From positions 32,108-96,107 of the forward strand of contig CAWDKH010000016.1 of assembly GCA_963802905.1 (NCBI GenBank): a stretch of 64,000 nt of DNA, read 5' to 3'. Source of the stretch: DASQFQ01 sp963802905. GTDB lineage: Bacteria; Actinomycetota; Thermoleophilia; Solirubrobacterales; Solirubrobacteraceae. Below the pieces are notes generated by a model. That model was given only the letters and a program-made list of their open reading frames with translations, searched no databases and was not told the DNA's origin. Shown one piece after another: positions 15,141 to 24,409 of the stretch (the first letter of the stretch is position 1; the number at the start of each line of letters is the position of its first letter). The position numbers were made by a program, and so were the translations under genes.

Positions 15141-16186
15141 ACGTGGGCTCCCAGCAGCGTCAGGTCGGCCTCGCTGAGGCGGTCGCTCGACGTCTTCGCC
15201 TGGTGCCAGTACGGGTACAGCAGCGGCGGCGCGCTCACCTCGTCGAGCCGCGCGCGCTCGTCGTCCGCGAGCACGAGATCGGCCGAGCCGAGGTTGTCGG
15301 CGAGCTGCTCCTCCGTGCGCGCGCCGACGACCACCGAGGCGATGCCGGGGCGCCCGAGCGTCCACGCCAGCGCGACCTGCGCGGGCGAGACGCCGCGCGC
15401 TTCGGCGATCGTCGCGAGCACCTCGATCGTGTCGAACAGCTTGTCCTCGTCGCGCACCGGCGGCTCGTTCCAGTCGGTGAGGTGGCGCGAGCCCTCCGGG
15501 TAGTCCTCGCCGCGGCGGTACTTGCCGGACAGCAGGCCGCCCGCGAGCGGGCTCCACACGAGGATGCCGACGCCCTGGTCGAGCCCCGCCGGGACGAGCT
15601 CGTACTCGGCGTCGCGCGCCTGCAGCGTGTAGTAGATCTGCTGCGAGACGAAGCGCTGGAGGTTGCGGCGCTCGGAGATGCCGAGTGCCTTCATCAGCTG
15701 CCAGCCGGCGTAGTTGGAGCAGCCGATGTAGCGGACCTTGCCGGAGTTGACGAGGTAGTCGAGCGCGCCGAGCGTCTCCTCGAGCGGAGTGTGGCCGTCC
15801 CACTCGTGCACCTGGTAGAGGTCGATGTAGTCGGTGCCCATGCGGCGCAGGCTCGCCTCGCAGGAGCGGATCAGGTGGTGGCGGGAGAGGCCCGCGTCGT
15901 TGGGGCCGTCCCCCATCGGCATGCGCGCCTTGGTGGCGAGCAGCACGCGGTCGCGGCGGCCCTTGAGCGTCTTGCCGACGATCTCCTCCGACAGGCCGTC
16001 GGAGTAGACGTCGGCGGTGTCGATCAGGTTGACGCCGGCGTCGAGGCACATGTCGACCTGGCGGGTCGCGGTGTCGACGTCGGTGCCGCCGACCTTGGCG
16101 AAGTTGCCCCGGCCGCCGAAGGTCATCGTGCCGAGGGTGAGGGCGGACACCCGGAGGCCGGAGTGTCCGAGCTGGCGATAGTCCAT
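15137..16186 (-). CDS. Aldo/keto reductase
   Basis: A 349-residue NADPH-dependent aldo/keto reductase. The catalytic tetrad fits Asp56, Tyr61, Lys86 and His127 (DTADVYS, ATKARM, IDLYQVHEWD). SNYAGWQL and the C-terminal SVVVGARTEEQLADN form the NADP-binding segments. It belongs to the YajO/Tas-like group of about 345 residues. It probably reduces aldehydes or sugars; the substrate is unknown. It overlaps the downstream EVE gene by four bases. Confidence 0.95.
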   Translation of the reverse strand: MDYRQLGHSGLRVSALTLGTMTFGGRGNFAKVGGTDVDTATRQVDMCLDAGVNLIDTADVYSDGLSEEIVGKTLKGRRDRVLLATKARMPMGDGPNDAGLSRHHLIRSCEASLRRMGTDYIDLYQVHEWDGHTPLEETLGALDYLVNSGKVRYIGCSNYAGWQLMKALGISERRNLQRFVSQQIYYTLQARDAEYELVPAGLDQGVGILVWSPLAGGLLSGKYRRGEDYPEGSRHLTDWNEPPVRDEDKLFDTIEVLATIAEARGVSPAQVALAWTLGRPGIASVVVGARTEEQLADNLGSADLVLADDERARLDEVSAPPLLYPYWHQAKTSSDRLSEADLTLLGAHV

Positions 16187-16223
16187 CGACGCAGCCTACG
16201 CGTCGAGCGGTACAACAAGAGGT

Positions 16224-16646
16224 ATGACCGACGCAACCAAACTTCACGGCCCCGAGCACGTCCGCGTCTACGAAGAGACGGACGGCGAGGTCGGCCACAA
16301 CTGGCGCAAGGGCTCGCCGATCCTCATCCTCACGACCACCGGCCGCAAGTCCGGGGATGAGCGCAAGAACGCCCTGATCTACGGCATGGCCGGGGACAAC
16401 CCGATGATCGTGGCCTCCAAGGGCGGCAACCCGCAGCACCCCGCCTGGTACCTCAACCTGCGCGACGAGCCAGAGGTCCAGGTCCAGATCAAGGCGGACA
16501 AGTTCCCCGCCAAGGCTCGCGACGCGACGCCCGAGGAGCGGCCTGAGCTGTGGGAGCAGATGGCCGAGATCTGGCCCGACTACGACAACTACCAGGAGAA
16601 GACCGACCGGGAGATCCCGATCGTGATCCTCGAGCGCGCGGCCTAG
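16224..16646 (+). CDS. Deazaflavin (F420)-dependent nitroreductase-family protein
   Basis: A 140-residue protein of the Ddn/F420H2-dependent quinone reductase family. GSPILILTTTGRKSGDERKN is the conserved F420-phosphate-binding segment, followed by VASKGGNPQHPAWYLNL, the second signature. These proteins transfer hydride from F420H2 to quinones or nitro compounds. The stop shares CTAG with the convergent YjbR-like gene. Confidence 0.94.
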   Translation: MTDATKLHGPEHVRVYEETDGEVGHNWRKGSPILILTTTGRKSGDERKNALIYGMAGDNPMIVASKGGNPQHPAWYLNLRDEPEVQVQIKADKFPAKARDATPEERPELWEQMAEIWPDYDNYQEKTDREIPIVILERAA

Positions 16647-17017
16647 CCGCGGGCGCGGATCGCCTCGTCGGCGAGCCGCTTCGGAGCGACGTGGAGGTAC
16701 GCCTCCTCGATCGCCCCCGCGATCTCGTTCCAGTCGAGCCCGCGGTTGAGGTGGACGCCCACCCAGCCGCGGTGCCCGACGTAGGGCGGCACGAAGTAGT
16801 GCTCCGGCTCGCCGGCCACGAGCGCCGCCTGCATCCCCTCCGGCGCCGCGCACCAGAGGGCGAGCCGGCCGTCGCCGTGGTGATCGTCGAGGTACATCAC
16901 GAACGTCTTCTTGTCCCGGATGAACCAGGTCGGCGAGCCGTGGCTGAGCCGCTCGGTCGCCTCCGGGAGGCCGAGGCAGATCTCGCGTACGCGCTCGAGT
17001 GGCGTCCGATCCGGCAC
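16643..17017 (-). CDS. MmcQ/YjbR-family protein
   Basis: A 124-residue protein from GTG 17017. Signatures are LERVREICLGLPEATE at the start, HGSPTWFIRDKKTFVMYLDDHH in the middle and GWVGVHLNRGLDWNEIAGAIEEAY at the C-terminus. That is the CyaY-like fold of the YjbR (DUF419) family. Some members bind DNA; the role here is not known. It is divergent from the ROK kinase with 35 bases between starts. Confidence 0.9.
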   Translation of the reverse strand: MPDRTPLERVREICLGLPEATERLSHGSPTWFIRDKKTFVMYLDDHHGDGRLALWCAAPEGMQAALVAGEPEHYFVPPYVGHRGWVGVHLNRGLDWNEIAGAIEEAYLHVAPKRLADEAIRARG

Positions 17018-17052
17018 AGGGAGCCGCGACCGTACCGCCCCGATCCGATTCA

Positions 17053-18036
17053 ATGCCAGGCATGACCCTGCGCGCGGGTGTCGATCTCGGCGGGACGAAG
17101 GTCCAGACGGTGATCGTCGACGAGCAGTTCTCGGTCCTCGGCCAGATGCGGCTGCCGACGCCCACCGTCGGCGGCCCGCAGGAAGTCGCCGACACGATCG
17201 TCGCGACGATCCGCGAAGCGTGCCACCTGGCCGACACCGAGCCGGACCAGCTCGCCTCGATCGGCGTCGGCTCACCCGGTGATGTCGACGACGCGAACGG
17301 CATCGTCACGAGCGCGCGCAACCTCCCCGGCTGGGAGGGTGCGTTCCCGCTCGCCCGCGCGTTGCAGGACCCGCTCGGCCCGCCGGTCTCACTCGGCAAC
17401 GACGTCAACGTCGCCACGATGGCCGAGTTCCACCTGGGCGCCGGCCAGCCGTACAACTCGCTGCTCGGCGTGTTCTGGGGCACCGGCGTCGGCGGCGGCG
17501 TCGTGCTCGACGGCAAGCTCTGGCTCGGCCGCGACGCCGCCGGCGAGATCGGCCACATGGTGGTCAAGGTCGGCGGCGCCAAGTGCCCGTGCGGGCGCCA
17601 CGGCTGCATGGAGGCCTACGCCGGTCGCGGGGCGATGGAGACGCGAGCCCGCGAGCTCATGAAGAAGGGGGAGCAGACCGACCTCTTCGTGATCATGGAG
17701 AAGCGCGGGCGCGAGCGGCTCACCTCCGGGATCTGGGCGCGCGCGCTGGTGCGTCACGACCCAATGGCCGTGCGGCTCGTCGACCGCGCGATCGAGGCGC
17801 TCGGCGCCGGCGTCGCCTCAGCCGTGAACCTGCTCGACGTCGAGGCGGTGATCATCGGCGGCGGGCTGGGGGTGCGGCTCGGCGACCCCTACCGCAAGCG
17901 CATCGAGCACGCGATGCAGCCGCACGTGTTCGCGGACCATCGGCCGCCGCGCGTGCTGCTCGCGCAGCTGGGCGACCTCGGCGGCGCGATCGGCGCCGCG
18001 CTGATGGCTTCAGAGGCGGAGACCGCGGCAGCCTGA
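17053..18036 (+). CDS. ROK-family sugar kinase (glucokinase-like)
   Basis: A 327-residue ROK protein. The phosphate-1 motif is GVDLGGTKVQTVIVD, followed by LPGWEG, GNDVNVA and GVFWGTGVGGGVVLDG. The zinc site is CPCGRHGCMEAYAG, with the adenosine motif VIIGGGLG near the end. It phosphorylates glucose or a related sugar using ATP or polyphosphate; the zinc motif marks a kinase and no DNA-binding N-terminus is present. ATG 17053 and 17062 are both possible starts. Confidence 0.95.
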   Translation: MPGMTLRAGVDLGGTKVQTVIVDEQFSVLGQMRLPTPTVGGPQEVADTIVATIREACHLADTEPDQLASIGVGSPGDVDDANGIVTSARNLPGWEGAFPLARALQDPLGPPVSLGNDVNVATMAEFHLGAGQPYNSLLGVFWGTGVGGGVVLDGKLWLGRDAAGEIGHMVVKVGGAKCPCGRHGCMEAYAGRGAMETRARELMKKGEQTDLFVIMEKRGRERLTSGIWARALVRHDPMAVRLVDRAIEALGAGVASAVNLLDVEAVIIGGGLGVRLGDPYRKRIEHAMQPHVFADHRPPRVLLAQLGDLGGAIGAALMASEAETAAA

Positions 18037-18059
18037 GCCACCGCGGTCGCCGCCCCGAG

Positions 18060-18215
18060 CTACCAGTAGTGCCTGCGACCTGCGACGGCGTGGTTCATGG
18101 AGCCGAGCACCCACAGCACGGCGCCGATCACGATCAGCACGATGCCGATCGTGTAGAGGATGCCGATGCCCAGCACGAGGCCGAGCAGCAGCAAGAGGAT
18201 TCCGAGAAGGATCAT
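18060..18215 (-). CDS. DUF6131-family mini-membrane protein
   Basis: A 51-residue protein from ATG 18215. Two hydrophobic helices (MILLGILLLLLGLVLGI and GIVLIVIGAVLWVLG) are followed by NHAVAGRRHYW. The C-terminal GRRHYW and overall length match the actinobacterial DUF6131 family, of unknown function. It is often seen in stress-related gene contexts. It stands alone, convergent with the ROK kinase. Confidence 0.84.
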   Translation of the reverse strand: MILLGILLLLLGLVLGIGILYTIGIVLIVIGAVLWVLGSMNHAVAGRRHYW

Positions 18216-18244
18216 GGCCCCATGCTTCCCAGCGGAGGCGGAAG

Positions 18245-18790
18245 TCAGGCCTGCTGGGCGCGCAGCGCCGCTTTGTGCGCGCGCTTGCCGGCCTGGTACT
18301 CGGCCAGCGCCTCGGGCGAATCGACGTCGCCGAGCGTCGGATGCGAGGGCACGAGCGGCTCGGCCAGCTCGACACCGAAGCGCTTGGCGAGCACCGAGCC
18401 GAGCGCCTTGACCTTCATCTCGCCGAACCCGGGCAGCGCCTCGAGGTTCGCCTTGAGCTCCTCCGTCGAGGTCGCGTCGGTCCACACGCGCGCCGCGTCG
18501 CCGTCGTAGCGCTCCGCGATATGCGCGGCCAGCAGGTTCACGCGCCGCGCCATCGAGCCGGGGAAGCGATGGATCGCCGGGCGCTCGCGGAAGAGGTCCT
18601 CGAGCGGCGCCGACGCGACCCGGGCCGGCTCGAGCGTGCCGAGGCGCTCGCGCAGCACGAGCGGCCCCGCGAACGCCTTCTGCACCGTCACCTGCTGGTC
18701 GAGCGCGAAGCCGACGAGCAGGGCGAACGGGTCCTCGACGAGCAGCACGTTCGCCTCGTCGGAGTCGGTGAAGTGGAGGCGATCGGTCAT
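18245..18790 (-). CDS. HhH-GPD-type base-excision repair protein
   Basis: A 181-residue protein of the actinobacterial HhH-GPD family (TIGR03252-like). DPFALLVGFALDQQVTVQKAF is the entry helix, and LPGFGEMKVKALGSVLAKRFGV is the helix-hairpin-helix DNA-binding element. No Fe-S cysteine cluster is present. A DNA glycosylase-like role in base-excision repair is likely. Its start overlaps the histidine kinase stop by four bases (ATGA at 18787-18790). Confidence 0.9.
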   Translation of the reverse strand: MTDRLHFTDSDEANVLLVEDPFALLVGFALDQQVTVQKAFAGPLVLRERLGTLEPARVASAPLEDLFRERPAIHRFPGSMARRVNLLAAHIAERYDGDAARVWTDATSTEELKANLEALPGFGEMKVKALGSVLAKRFGVELAEPLVPSHPTLGDVDSPEALAEYQAGKRAHKAALRAQQA

Positions 18791-19914
18791 GCGGGCATGG
18801 GGATCGTCGCGCGGATGCGGGTGCCGCCGCCTGCGGGGCTGTCGACCGCGAGGCGGCCGCCGAGCACGTCAACGCGGTCGCTCAGGCCGAGCAGCCCGGT
18901 CCCCTTCTCGATGTCGGCGCCGCCGACGCCGTCGTCGCTCACTTCCACCACCAGCGCCTCCTGCTCCTTCGCGATCCGCACGTCGATCTTGCTCGCCTGC
19001 GCGTAGCGCGCGGCGTTGGCGAGCGACTCGGCCGCCACGAAGTAGGCGCCGCGCGCGAGCGGCAGCGGCAGCTCGCCCTCGTAGACGTCGACCTCGATCG
19101 GGACGTCGGAGGCCTGGCACAGCGACGCCAGCGCCTGGCCGAGTCCGCGCTCGCGCAGCGCCACCGGGTGCAGGCCGCGCGCGAGCTTGCGCAGCTCCGC
19201 GTGGGCCTGCGCGAGCTCCTCCTCGGCGCGCGCCACCAGGTCGTGCGCGGGGTCGTCCTCGTCGAGCTTCATCCGCGACACGCGCAGCAGGTTCGAGACC
19301 GCGAGCAGCCGCTGCTGGGCGCCGTCGTGCAGGTCGCGCCCGACGCGCCGGCGCTCCTTGTCCGCCGCCTCGATCACGCGCTCCCGCGAGGCCGCCAGCG
19401 CCTTCGCCTGGTTGCGGCGCTCGAGCTCCGCGGACGCCCGCGCGGCGAAGATCCGCAGCGCCGCAGCGTCCTCCTCGCCCGCCTCCATCGGCCGCGTGTC
19501 GAGCACCGCGAGGTGCCCGAGGTGCACGTCGTCGGAGGACTTCAGGCACACCGCGACGTAGCTCTGCAGCCCGAGGTTGATCGCGATCTCGGCCTTCGGG
19601 AACCGCTGGCTCAGCGACTCCGGGAACGCGACCCACGGGTAGTCGGTCATCACCGCGCACGGCGTGCCGGCGGTGTCGTAGCTGAATGGCTCCTCGATGA
19701 ACGCGCCGTCGTACCAGCTCACCAGCGTCCGCACGTGCATGCCGGAGGGGTCGTCCGCCTCGCAGATCAGCACCATCTTGGCCGCGAACGCCTCGGCGAC
19801 GTGCTGGGCCAGGCAGCGCAGGAACTCGTCGCCGACCGCGCCGGCAGTCCCCTCTGCCACGGCCGCCAGGAGCTCGTGACCGCGCAGCCGCCCGGGAGGG
19901 AAGGTCGTGGACAC
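18787..19914 (-). CDS. GAF-domain sensor histidine kinase (HisKA_3 type)
   Basis: A 375-residue cytoplasmic kinase. A GAF-like sensor covers about 15-165 (AFAAKMVLICEADD to HLGHLAVLDTRP). The dimerisation/phosphoacceptor segment is RDLHDGAQQRLLAVSNLL with His196. A HATPase_c domain with DDGVGGADIEKGTGLLGLSDRV completes it. GTG 19914 gives a sensible start; the frame is open further upstream. There is no adjacent response regulator. It is divergent from a GGDEF-EAL protein and co-transcribed with the HhH-GPD repair gene. Confidence 0.92.
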   Translation of the reverse strand: MSTTFPPGRLRGHELLAAVAEGTAGAVGDEFLRCLAQHVAEAFAAKMVLICEADDPSGMHVRTLVSWYDGAFIEEPFSYDTAGTPCAVMTDYPWVAFPESLSQRFPKAEIAINLGLQSYVAVCLKSSDDVHLGHLAVLDTRPMEAGEEDAAALRIFAARASAELERRNQAKALAASRERVIEAADKERRRVGRDLHDGAQQRLLAVSNLLRVSRMKLDEDDPAHDLVARAEEELAQAHAELRKLARGLHPVALRERGLGQALASLCQASDVPIEVDVYEGELPLPLARGAYFVAAESLANAARYAQASKIDVRIAKEQEALVVEVSDDGVGGADIEKGTGLLGLSDRVDVLGGRLAVDSPAGGGTRIRATIPMPA

Positions 19915-19963
19915 GTCCTCGATCGTACCTCCACCGAGCGGCCACGCCCGATCGACTGCTCTC

Positions 19964-22022
19964 ATGCCGAAGGTGAAGGGAGACGATGCCCCTCTCACGA
20001 ACCCCTCTCGTCGACCCGTGAAACCGCAGACCCCTGTGCCTGATCCGCTGCGTCGCGGCAACATCGCGCTGCTCGCGGTGCTCGAGGGTCTGCCCGATGC
20101 CACCGTCGGCGCGGCGCGCGACGGCCGGATCGTGTTCTGCAACGGGCTGGCCGAGCAGCAGTTCGGCTACGACCGCAAGGAGCTGATCGGCCAGCCGATC
20201 GAGATCCTGTGGCCGGAACGCTTGCGCGATCGCTACAAGCGCAACCTGGAGCTCTACTTCGAGCTCGATCACCCGCTGCGCTTCACCGAGCGCGCCTACG
20301 GCCGGTGTAAGGACGGCAGCGAGTTCATCGGCGAGATGAGCTGGGGCATCGTGGAGAGCGAGGACGGCCCGCTGCTGCTGGCGATCGGCCGCAACATCTC
20401 CGAGCGGCTCCAGACCGAGCAGCGACTGCGCCGGCAGTCCGAGCAGCAGGCGGTGGTGGCCACGCTCGGCGAGCGCGCGCTGCGCGGCCTCGCCCCCGGC
20501 GAGCTCAGCAAGGAGGCCGCCGAGCGGGTGCGCGCCGTGCTCGGCGTGGAGCGCGTGGAGGTGCTCGACGGGCCGCGCGAGATCGCCGCCTGGGGCGCGC
20601 TGGAGCGTGCCGCGAGCAAGGTCAGCGTCCCGATCCACACGGGCGACCGCGTGCACGGCGCGCTCGTGGCCGCGTCGTCGACGGAGGGCGCGTTCGGCGA
20701 CGAGGAGGGCTCGTTCCTGCAGGCCGTCGCCAACGTGCTGGCGATCGGCTTCTCGCGCCTGCACCTCGAGGAGCAGATGCGCCAGCAGGCGCTGCACGAC
20801 TCGCTGACCGGCCTGGCGAACCGCACGCTCTGCCGCGACCGCATCCTCCACGCGCTCGCGATGTCCGAGCGCGAGGGCGGCAACGCGGCGGTGCTGTACG
20901 TCGACGTCGACAACTTCAAGCGCGTCAACGACGTCTTCGGCCACGCGGCGGGCGACGAGCTGCTGATCGCGCTCGCCCAGCGGATGGTCGGCCACCGTCC
21001 GCCCGGCCGACACCGTCGCGCGCCTCGGGGGCGACGAGTTCGTCGTCGTCTGCGAGTCGGTCGACGAGCGGACCGCGCTCGCGCTCGGCTGGCGCGTTGC
21101 CGCCGCGGTGCAGGAGCCGATCGTCGCCGCCGGCACCGAGCACCAGCTCGCCGCGAGCATCGGGATCGCGCTCGGCACGGGCGCCGGCACCGACCCCGAC
21201 GTCCTCATCGGCCACGCCGACACGGCGGCCTACCGGGCGAAGGAGCGCGGCTCCGGCCGGGTCGAGCTGTTCGACGAAGGGCTGCGCCGCCGCGCGGCCG
21301 AGCGGCTGCGCACCGAGAGCGACCTCGAGGGCGCGCTCGAGCGGCGCGAGCTCGAGCTCGTCTTCCAGCCGATCGTGACGCTCGCGACGGGCGAGACCGT
21401 CGCCCACGAAGCGCTGCTGCGCTGGCAGCGCGTGGGGCCGGAGATCGGGCCGGCGGACTTCATCCCGGTGGCCGAGGAGTCGGGGCTGATCATCCCGATC
21501 GGCTCATGGGTGCTCGAGCACGCCTGCCGCACCGGGGCGGCGCTGGTCGGCGACACCGACGGCTGGATCTCGGTCAACCTCTCCGCGCGCCAGGTCGCCC
21601 AGCCCGACCTGCTCGAGGTGGTGGCGGGCGCGCTGCGCTCCGGCGGGCTCAAGCCCTCCGCGCTGCGCCTCGAGCTGACCGAGACCGTGCTGCTCGGCGT
21701 GACGCCCGCGATCGTGTCCAACCTGGAGCGCCTGCACAACCTCGGCGTGCGGCTCGTGCTCGACGACTTCGGCACCGGCTACTCGTCGTTCCAGCACCTC
21801 AAGGACTTCCCGATCGACACGATCAAGATCGACCGCTCGTTCGTGGCCAACCTCGGCCGCTCGTCGCAGGACGCGGCGATCGTGGCCTCGGTGGTGTCGA
21901 TGGCGAGCGCGCTCGGCCTCGGCGTCGTGGCCGAGGGCGTGGAGAACGAGACGCAGGCACAGCTGCTGCGCGAGCTCGGCTGCCCGCTCGCGCAGGGCTA
22001 CTTCTTCGGCGCGCCGGCCTAG
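19964..22022 (+). CDS. PAS-GAF-GGDEF-EAL c-di-GMP turnover protein (one frameshift)
   Basis: About 686 residues once one extra base near 20990 is removed. Order: PAS (about 45-150, LPDATVGAARDGRIVFCNG), GAF-like (about 165-270), GGDEF (NFKRVNDVFGHAAGDELL, then ARLGGDEFVVV) and EAL (HEALLRWQRVG, LDDFGTGYSSFQHL, EGVENETQAQ). Intact GGDEF and EAL motifs suggest both diguanylate cyclase and phosphodiesterase capacity. The shift falls between QRMVG and ATVRPADTVARL, at a GG step in a GC-rich run. The stop shares CTAG with the convergent FAD enzyme. Confidence 0.93.
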
Positions 22023-23498
22023 GGCGGCCAGCGCCAGCTCGACACCTGCACGCTCCAGCTCTCCCTGGAGCTCCTGCGGCGCCGCCTGGACCGCCCGCGG
22101 GGTCGTCGCGCGCGCCATGCAATGCGCCACCAGGTGCCCGGCCGCCTCTCCCACGTTCCACTCCACCGGGTGCAGCCGGTACGCGCCGTTGGTGATGTGC
22201 GTGGTCCCGATCGCCTTGCCGGCGCCGACCAGGTTCTCGACCCGCTGCGGCACGAGCGCGCCCAGCGGGATCTCGAACGGGTGACAGGCCAGATCGAGGT
22301 AAGGGTCGCCGCCGGTCGACGGGTGCAGGTCGATCCGGTAGGCGCCGATCCCAACGCTGTCGGGGAAATGCGCGGGGCCGTCGGTGAGGTCCTGCTCGAC
22401 CACGGTGGTGACCGCGCGCAGCCGCCGCGGCTCGCGGATGTAGGCGTGCTTGGCGAGGCCGTCGGGCGTGTCGCCGACGACGTCTCCGCGCAAACGCAGC
22501 CCGGGGAGGCCGCCATCGGTCTGGATCCAGTGCAGGAAGCTCAGGCTCAGCTCGCGGGCGCCGGCCGCCCGCCCGTCGAGCACGACCTCGTCGGGGTAGT
22601 CGATCTGCGGCCAGTTCACGAGCGTGATGTCCGAGGCGTAGGCGTCGGGCGCAAACAGCCCGCGCGCGGCGATCCGGCGGAAGCGCCAGAGATCCTTGTC
22701 GAGGTCGGGGTCGTCGAAGTCCGGGCCGATGGCGAGCGGATCCTCGTCCGGGTTTGGCGCCAGCCACCGCTCGACGGGCCGGTTCGTCTGCGGGTCCGGC
22801 GCGACCCAGCTGAAGCGTGGCGCGAACTCGGGGTAGCGGGCCGGGCGCGGGATCGTGTGGTCCTCGCCCGCGAGGTGGTCGACGGCGAAGCAGACCGTCA
22901 CCGGCTGGAGGTTGCCCGGCTGGTGCTCGGCCGGCGCGTGCGGCTCGCCGGTCGCTTCGAAGCCGATGCCGTACTCGACGCGGGCAAGCGGGAGCAGGTC
23001 GCCGCACTCGCTGGCATCGAGGTACCAGTCGGCGACCACCACGGTGTCCTCGCCGCCGCCGCGCAGCGTCACCGCCGCGATGCGGTCGCCCACGGTCTCG
23101 ACCGCCACCGGCGCGTGCTCGAGCCGCAGCTCGACCGCCGCCGGGAGCATCGCCTCGAGCACGGCGAGCGCGACGCGCGGCTCGTGGCCGAGCCGCGAGA
23201 CGAAGCAGGCGCCCGGGTTGAGGTGCGCGACGCGCCGTGCCGCGTCGGTGAGCGGGAAGTGCTCGCGGTAGTGCCGGCGGATGCCGTCGCGCAGCGCGCG
23301 ATAGCTCGCCGTGCAGCCGTGCGTCTCGATCCACGGGTGCTCGTCCGGCGGCACCGCCTGGCTCGTGAGCTGTCCGCCGATCCAGTCGGTCGGCTCGCTC
23401 ATGACGACGTCGAGCCCGCGGCCGGCGAGAGCGATCGCCGCCGCCACGCCGCCGAGTCCGCCGCCGACGATCAGGACGTCGGCGCGGCGCTCGATCAG
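22019..23498 (-). CDS. FAD-dependent oxidoreductase (C-terminal frameshift, apparent CTG start)
   Basis: About 490 residues. The N-terminal dinucleotide fold is ADVLIVGGGLGGVAAAIALAGRG, then WIGGQLTSQAVPPDEHPWIE. The C-terminus contains VENLVGAGKAIGTTHITNGAYRLHP, as in the FAD-dependent oxidoreductase PF12831-like family. The open frame runs on to 21504 through antisense sequence. Removing one C near 22035 instead gives GVELAWPP and a stop within the CTAG at 22019-22022, a better end. The only start candidate is CTG at 23496-23498, overlapping the upstream TGA as CTGA. Confidence 0.87.
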
Positions 23499-23767
23499 TC
23501 GCGCGCCCTTCGCGCGCGCCCGCTGCCGTAGGACGCGAGGTCGACCACGAAGGCGAAGCCCACGATGAACCAGTCGAAGCCTTCGACGGCGCGCCCGGAG
23601 TCCCACGTGAACGCGTAGGCGAGCGTCGTCCACGGCAGCAGGAAGAAACCGAGCAGCGGGACCCAGAGCGAGTCGTACGCGCGGTCCAGCACGTTGCTGA
23701 ATAGCCACACGAAGACGAGCGCCAGGCGCGGCGAGATGAGTGCGAACAGGACGACGAAGCAGCCCAC
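23495..23767 (-). CDS. Small three-helix membrane protein
   Basis: A 90-residue hydrophobic protein with about three membrane segments (FVVLFALISPRLALVFVWLF, WVPLLGFFLLPWTTLAYAF, GFDWFIVGFAFVVDLAS) and a basic tail. It resembles small actinobacterial membrane proteins of unknown function that keep the LDRAYDS and FLLPWTTL motifs. It ends over the start of the FAD enzyme. Confidence 0.75.
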   Translation of the reverse strand: MGCFVVLFALISPRLALVFVWLFSNVLDRAYDSLWVPLLGFFLLPWTTLAYAFTWDSGRAVEGFDWFIVGFAFVVDLASYGSGRARRARD

Positions 23768-23769
23768 GG

Positions 23770-24398
23770 TTACTCCCTTCCGATCAGTTCGGCGACCTGC
23801 CGCTTGAGTTCCTCCACCTCGCGCTCGAGCCGGTCGAGCCGGCTCTCCTGCGGGGGTCCCGCCTGTGCCATGGGCGCCGCAGCCGCAGCCAGCACGGTGC
23901 GGGCGCCGCCGGCTCGTCCTCCAGATCCTCGCTCAGCCGGTGCCCGTAGCGCTCCTCCTTCTGCCCGGGCCGGCGCTCGTGCCGCGCGACGAACTTGCGC
24001 TCGATCAGGCTCTGCAGCGTCGTCTCGAGCTCGCCGTCACGGAACGCGTACAGCCGGTCGACCCGCGCTCGCAGCTCACCCGGCGTCTGCGGGCCGCGCA
24101 GCATCAGCACCGCGAGCAGCGCCTGCTGGTCGACGCTCAGCCCCGGGGTCTCGTCGAGCAGGTGGCGGTACTTGGCCGCCCGCGCGCCGCTGGCGAAGCG
24201 TGTCCAGCGCCGTCGCGCCAGCCGGTGCAGGGCGTCGCGGATCATCGCCTCGTCGTAGGCGACGACCGGGTCGCGGTTGGTGGACTGGTTGCACGCTGCC
24301 CGCAGCGAGTTGAGGCTCAGGGGATAGACGTCCGGTGTCGTGCGCTGCTTCTCGATCAGGCACCCGAGCACCCGGACCTCGACGGCGTCCAGATCCAC
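23770..24398 (-). CDS. YceH/DUF480-family protein (one frameshift)
   Basis: About 209 residues from GTG 24398. The family signature is EVRVLGCLIEKQRTTPDVYPLSLNSLR (in two parts: VLGCLIEKQRTTPD and YPLSLNSLRAACNQ), then VDQQALLAVLMLRGPQTPGEL in the second winged-helix repeat. A frameshift near 23907 separates this from a coiled-coil tail (RLDRLEREVEELKRQVAELIGRE) that ends at TAA 23770. The function is unknown; the tandem winged-helix fold suggests nucleic-acid binding. Confidence 0.88.
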
Positions 24399-24409
24399 GG
24401 TCCGGCACT

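Noticed and set aside
14739..17609. A 956-codon leftward frame spanning several genes
   Set aside because: Only the terminal 133 codons (EVE protein) look real; the rest is a shadow of the aldo/keto reductase, Ddn, YjbR and ROK genes.
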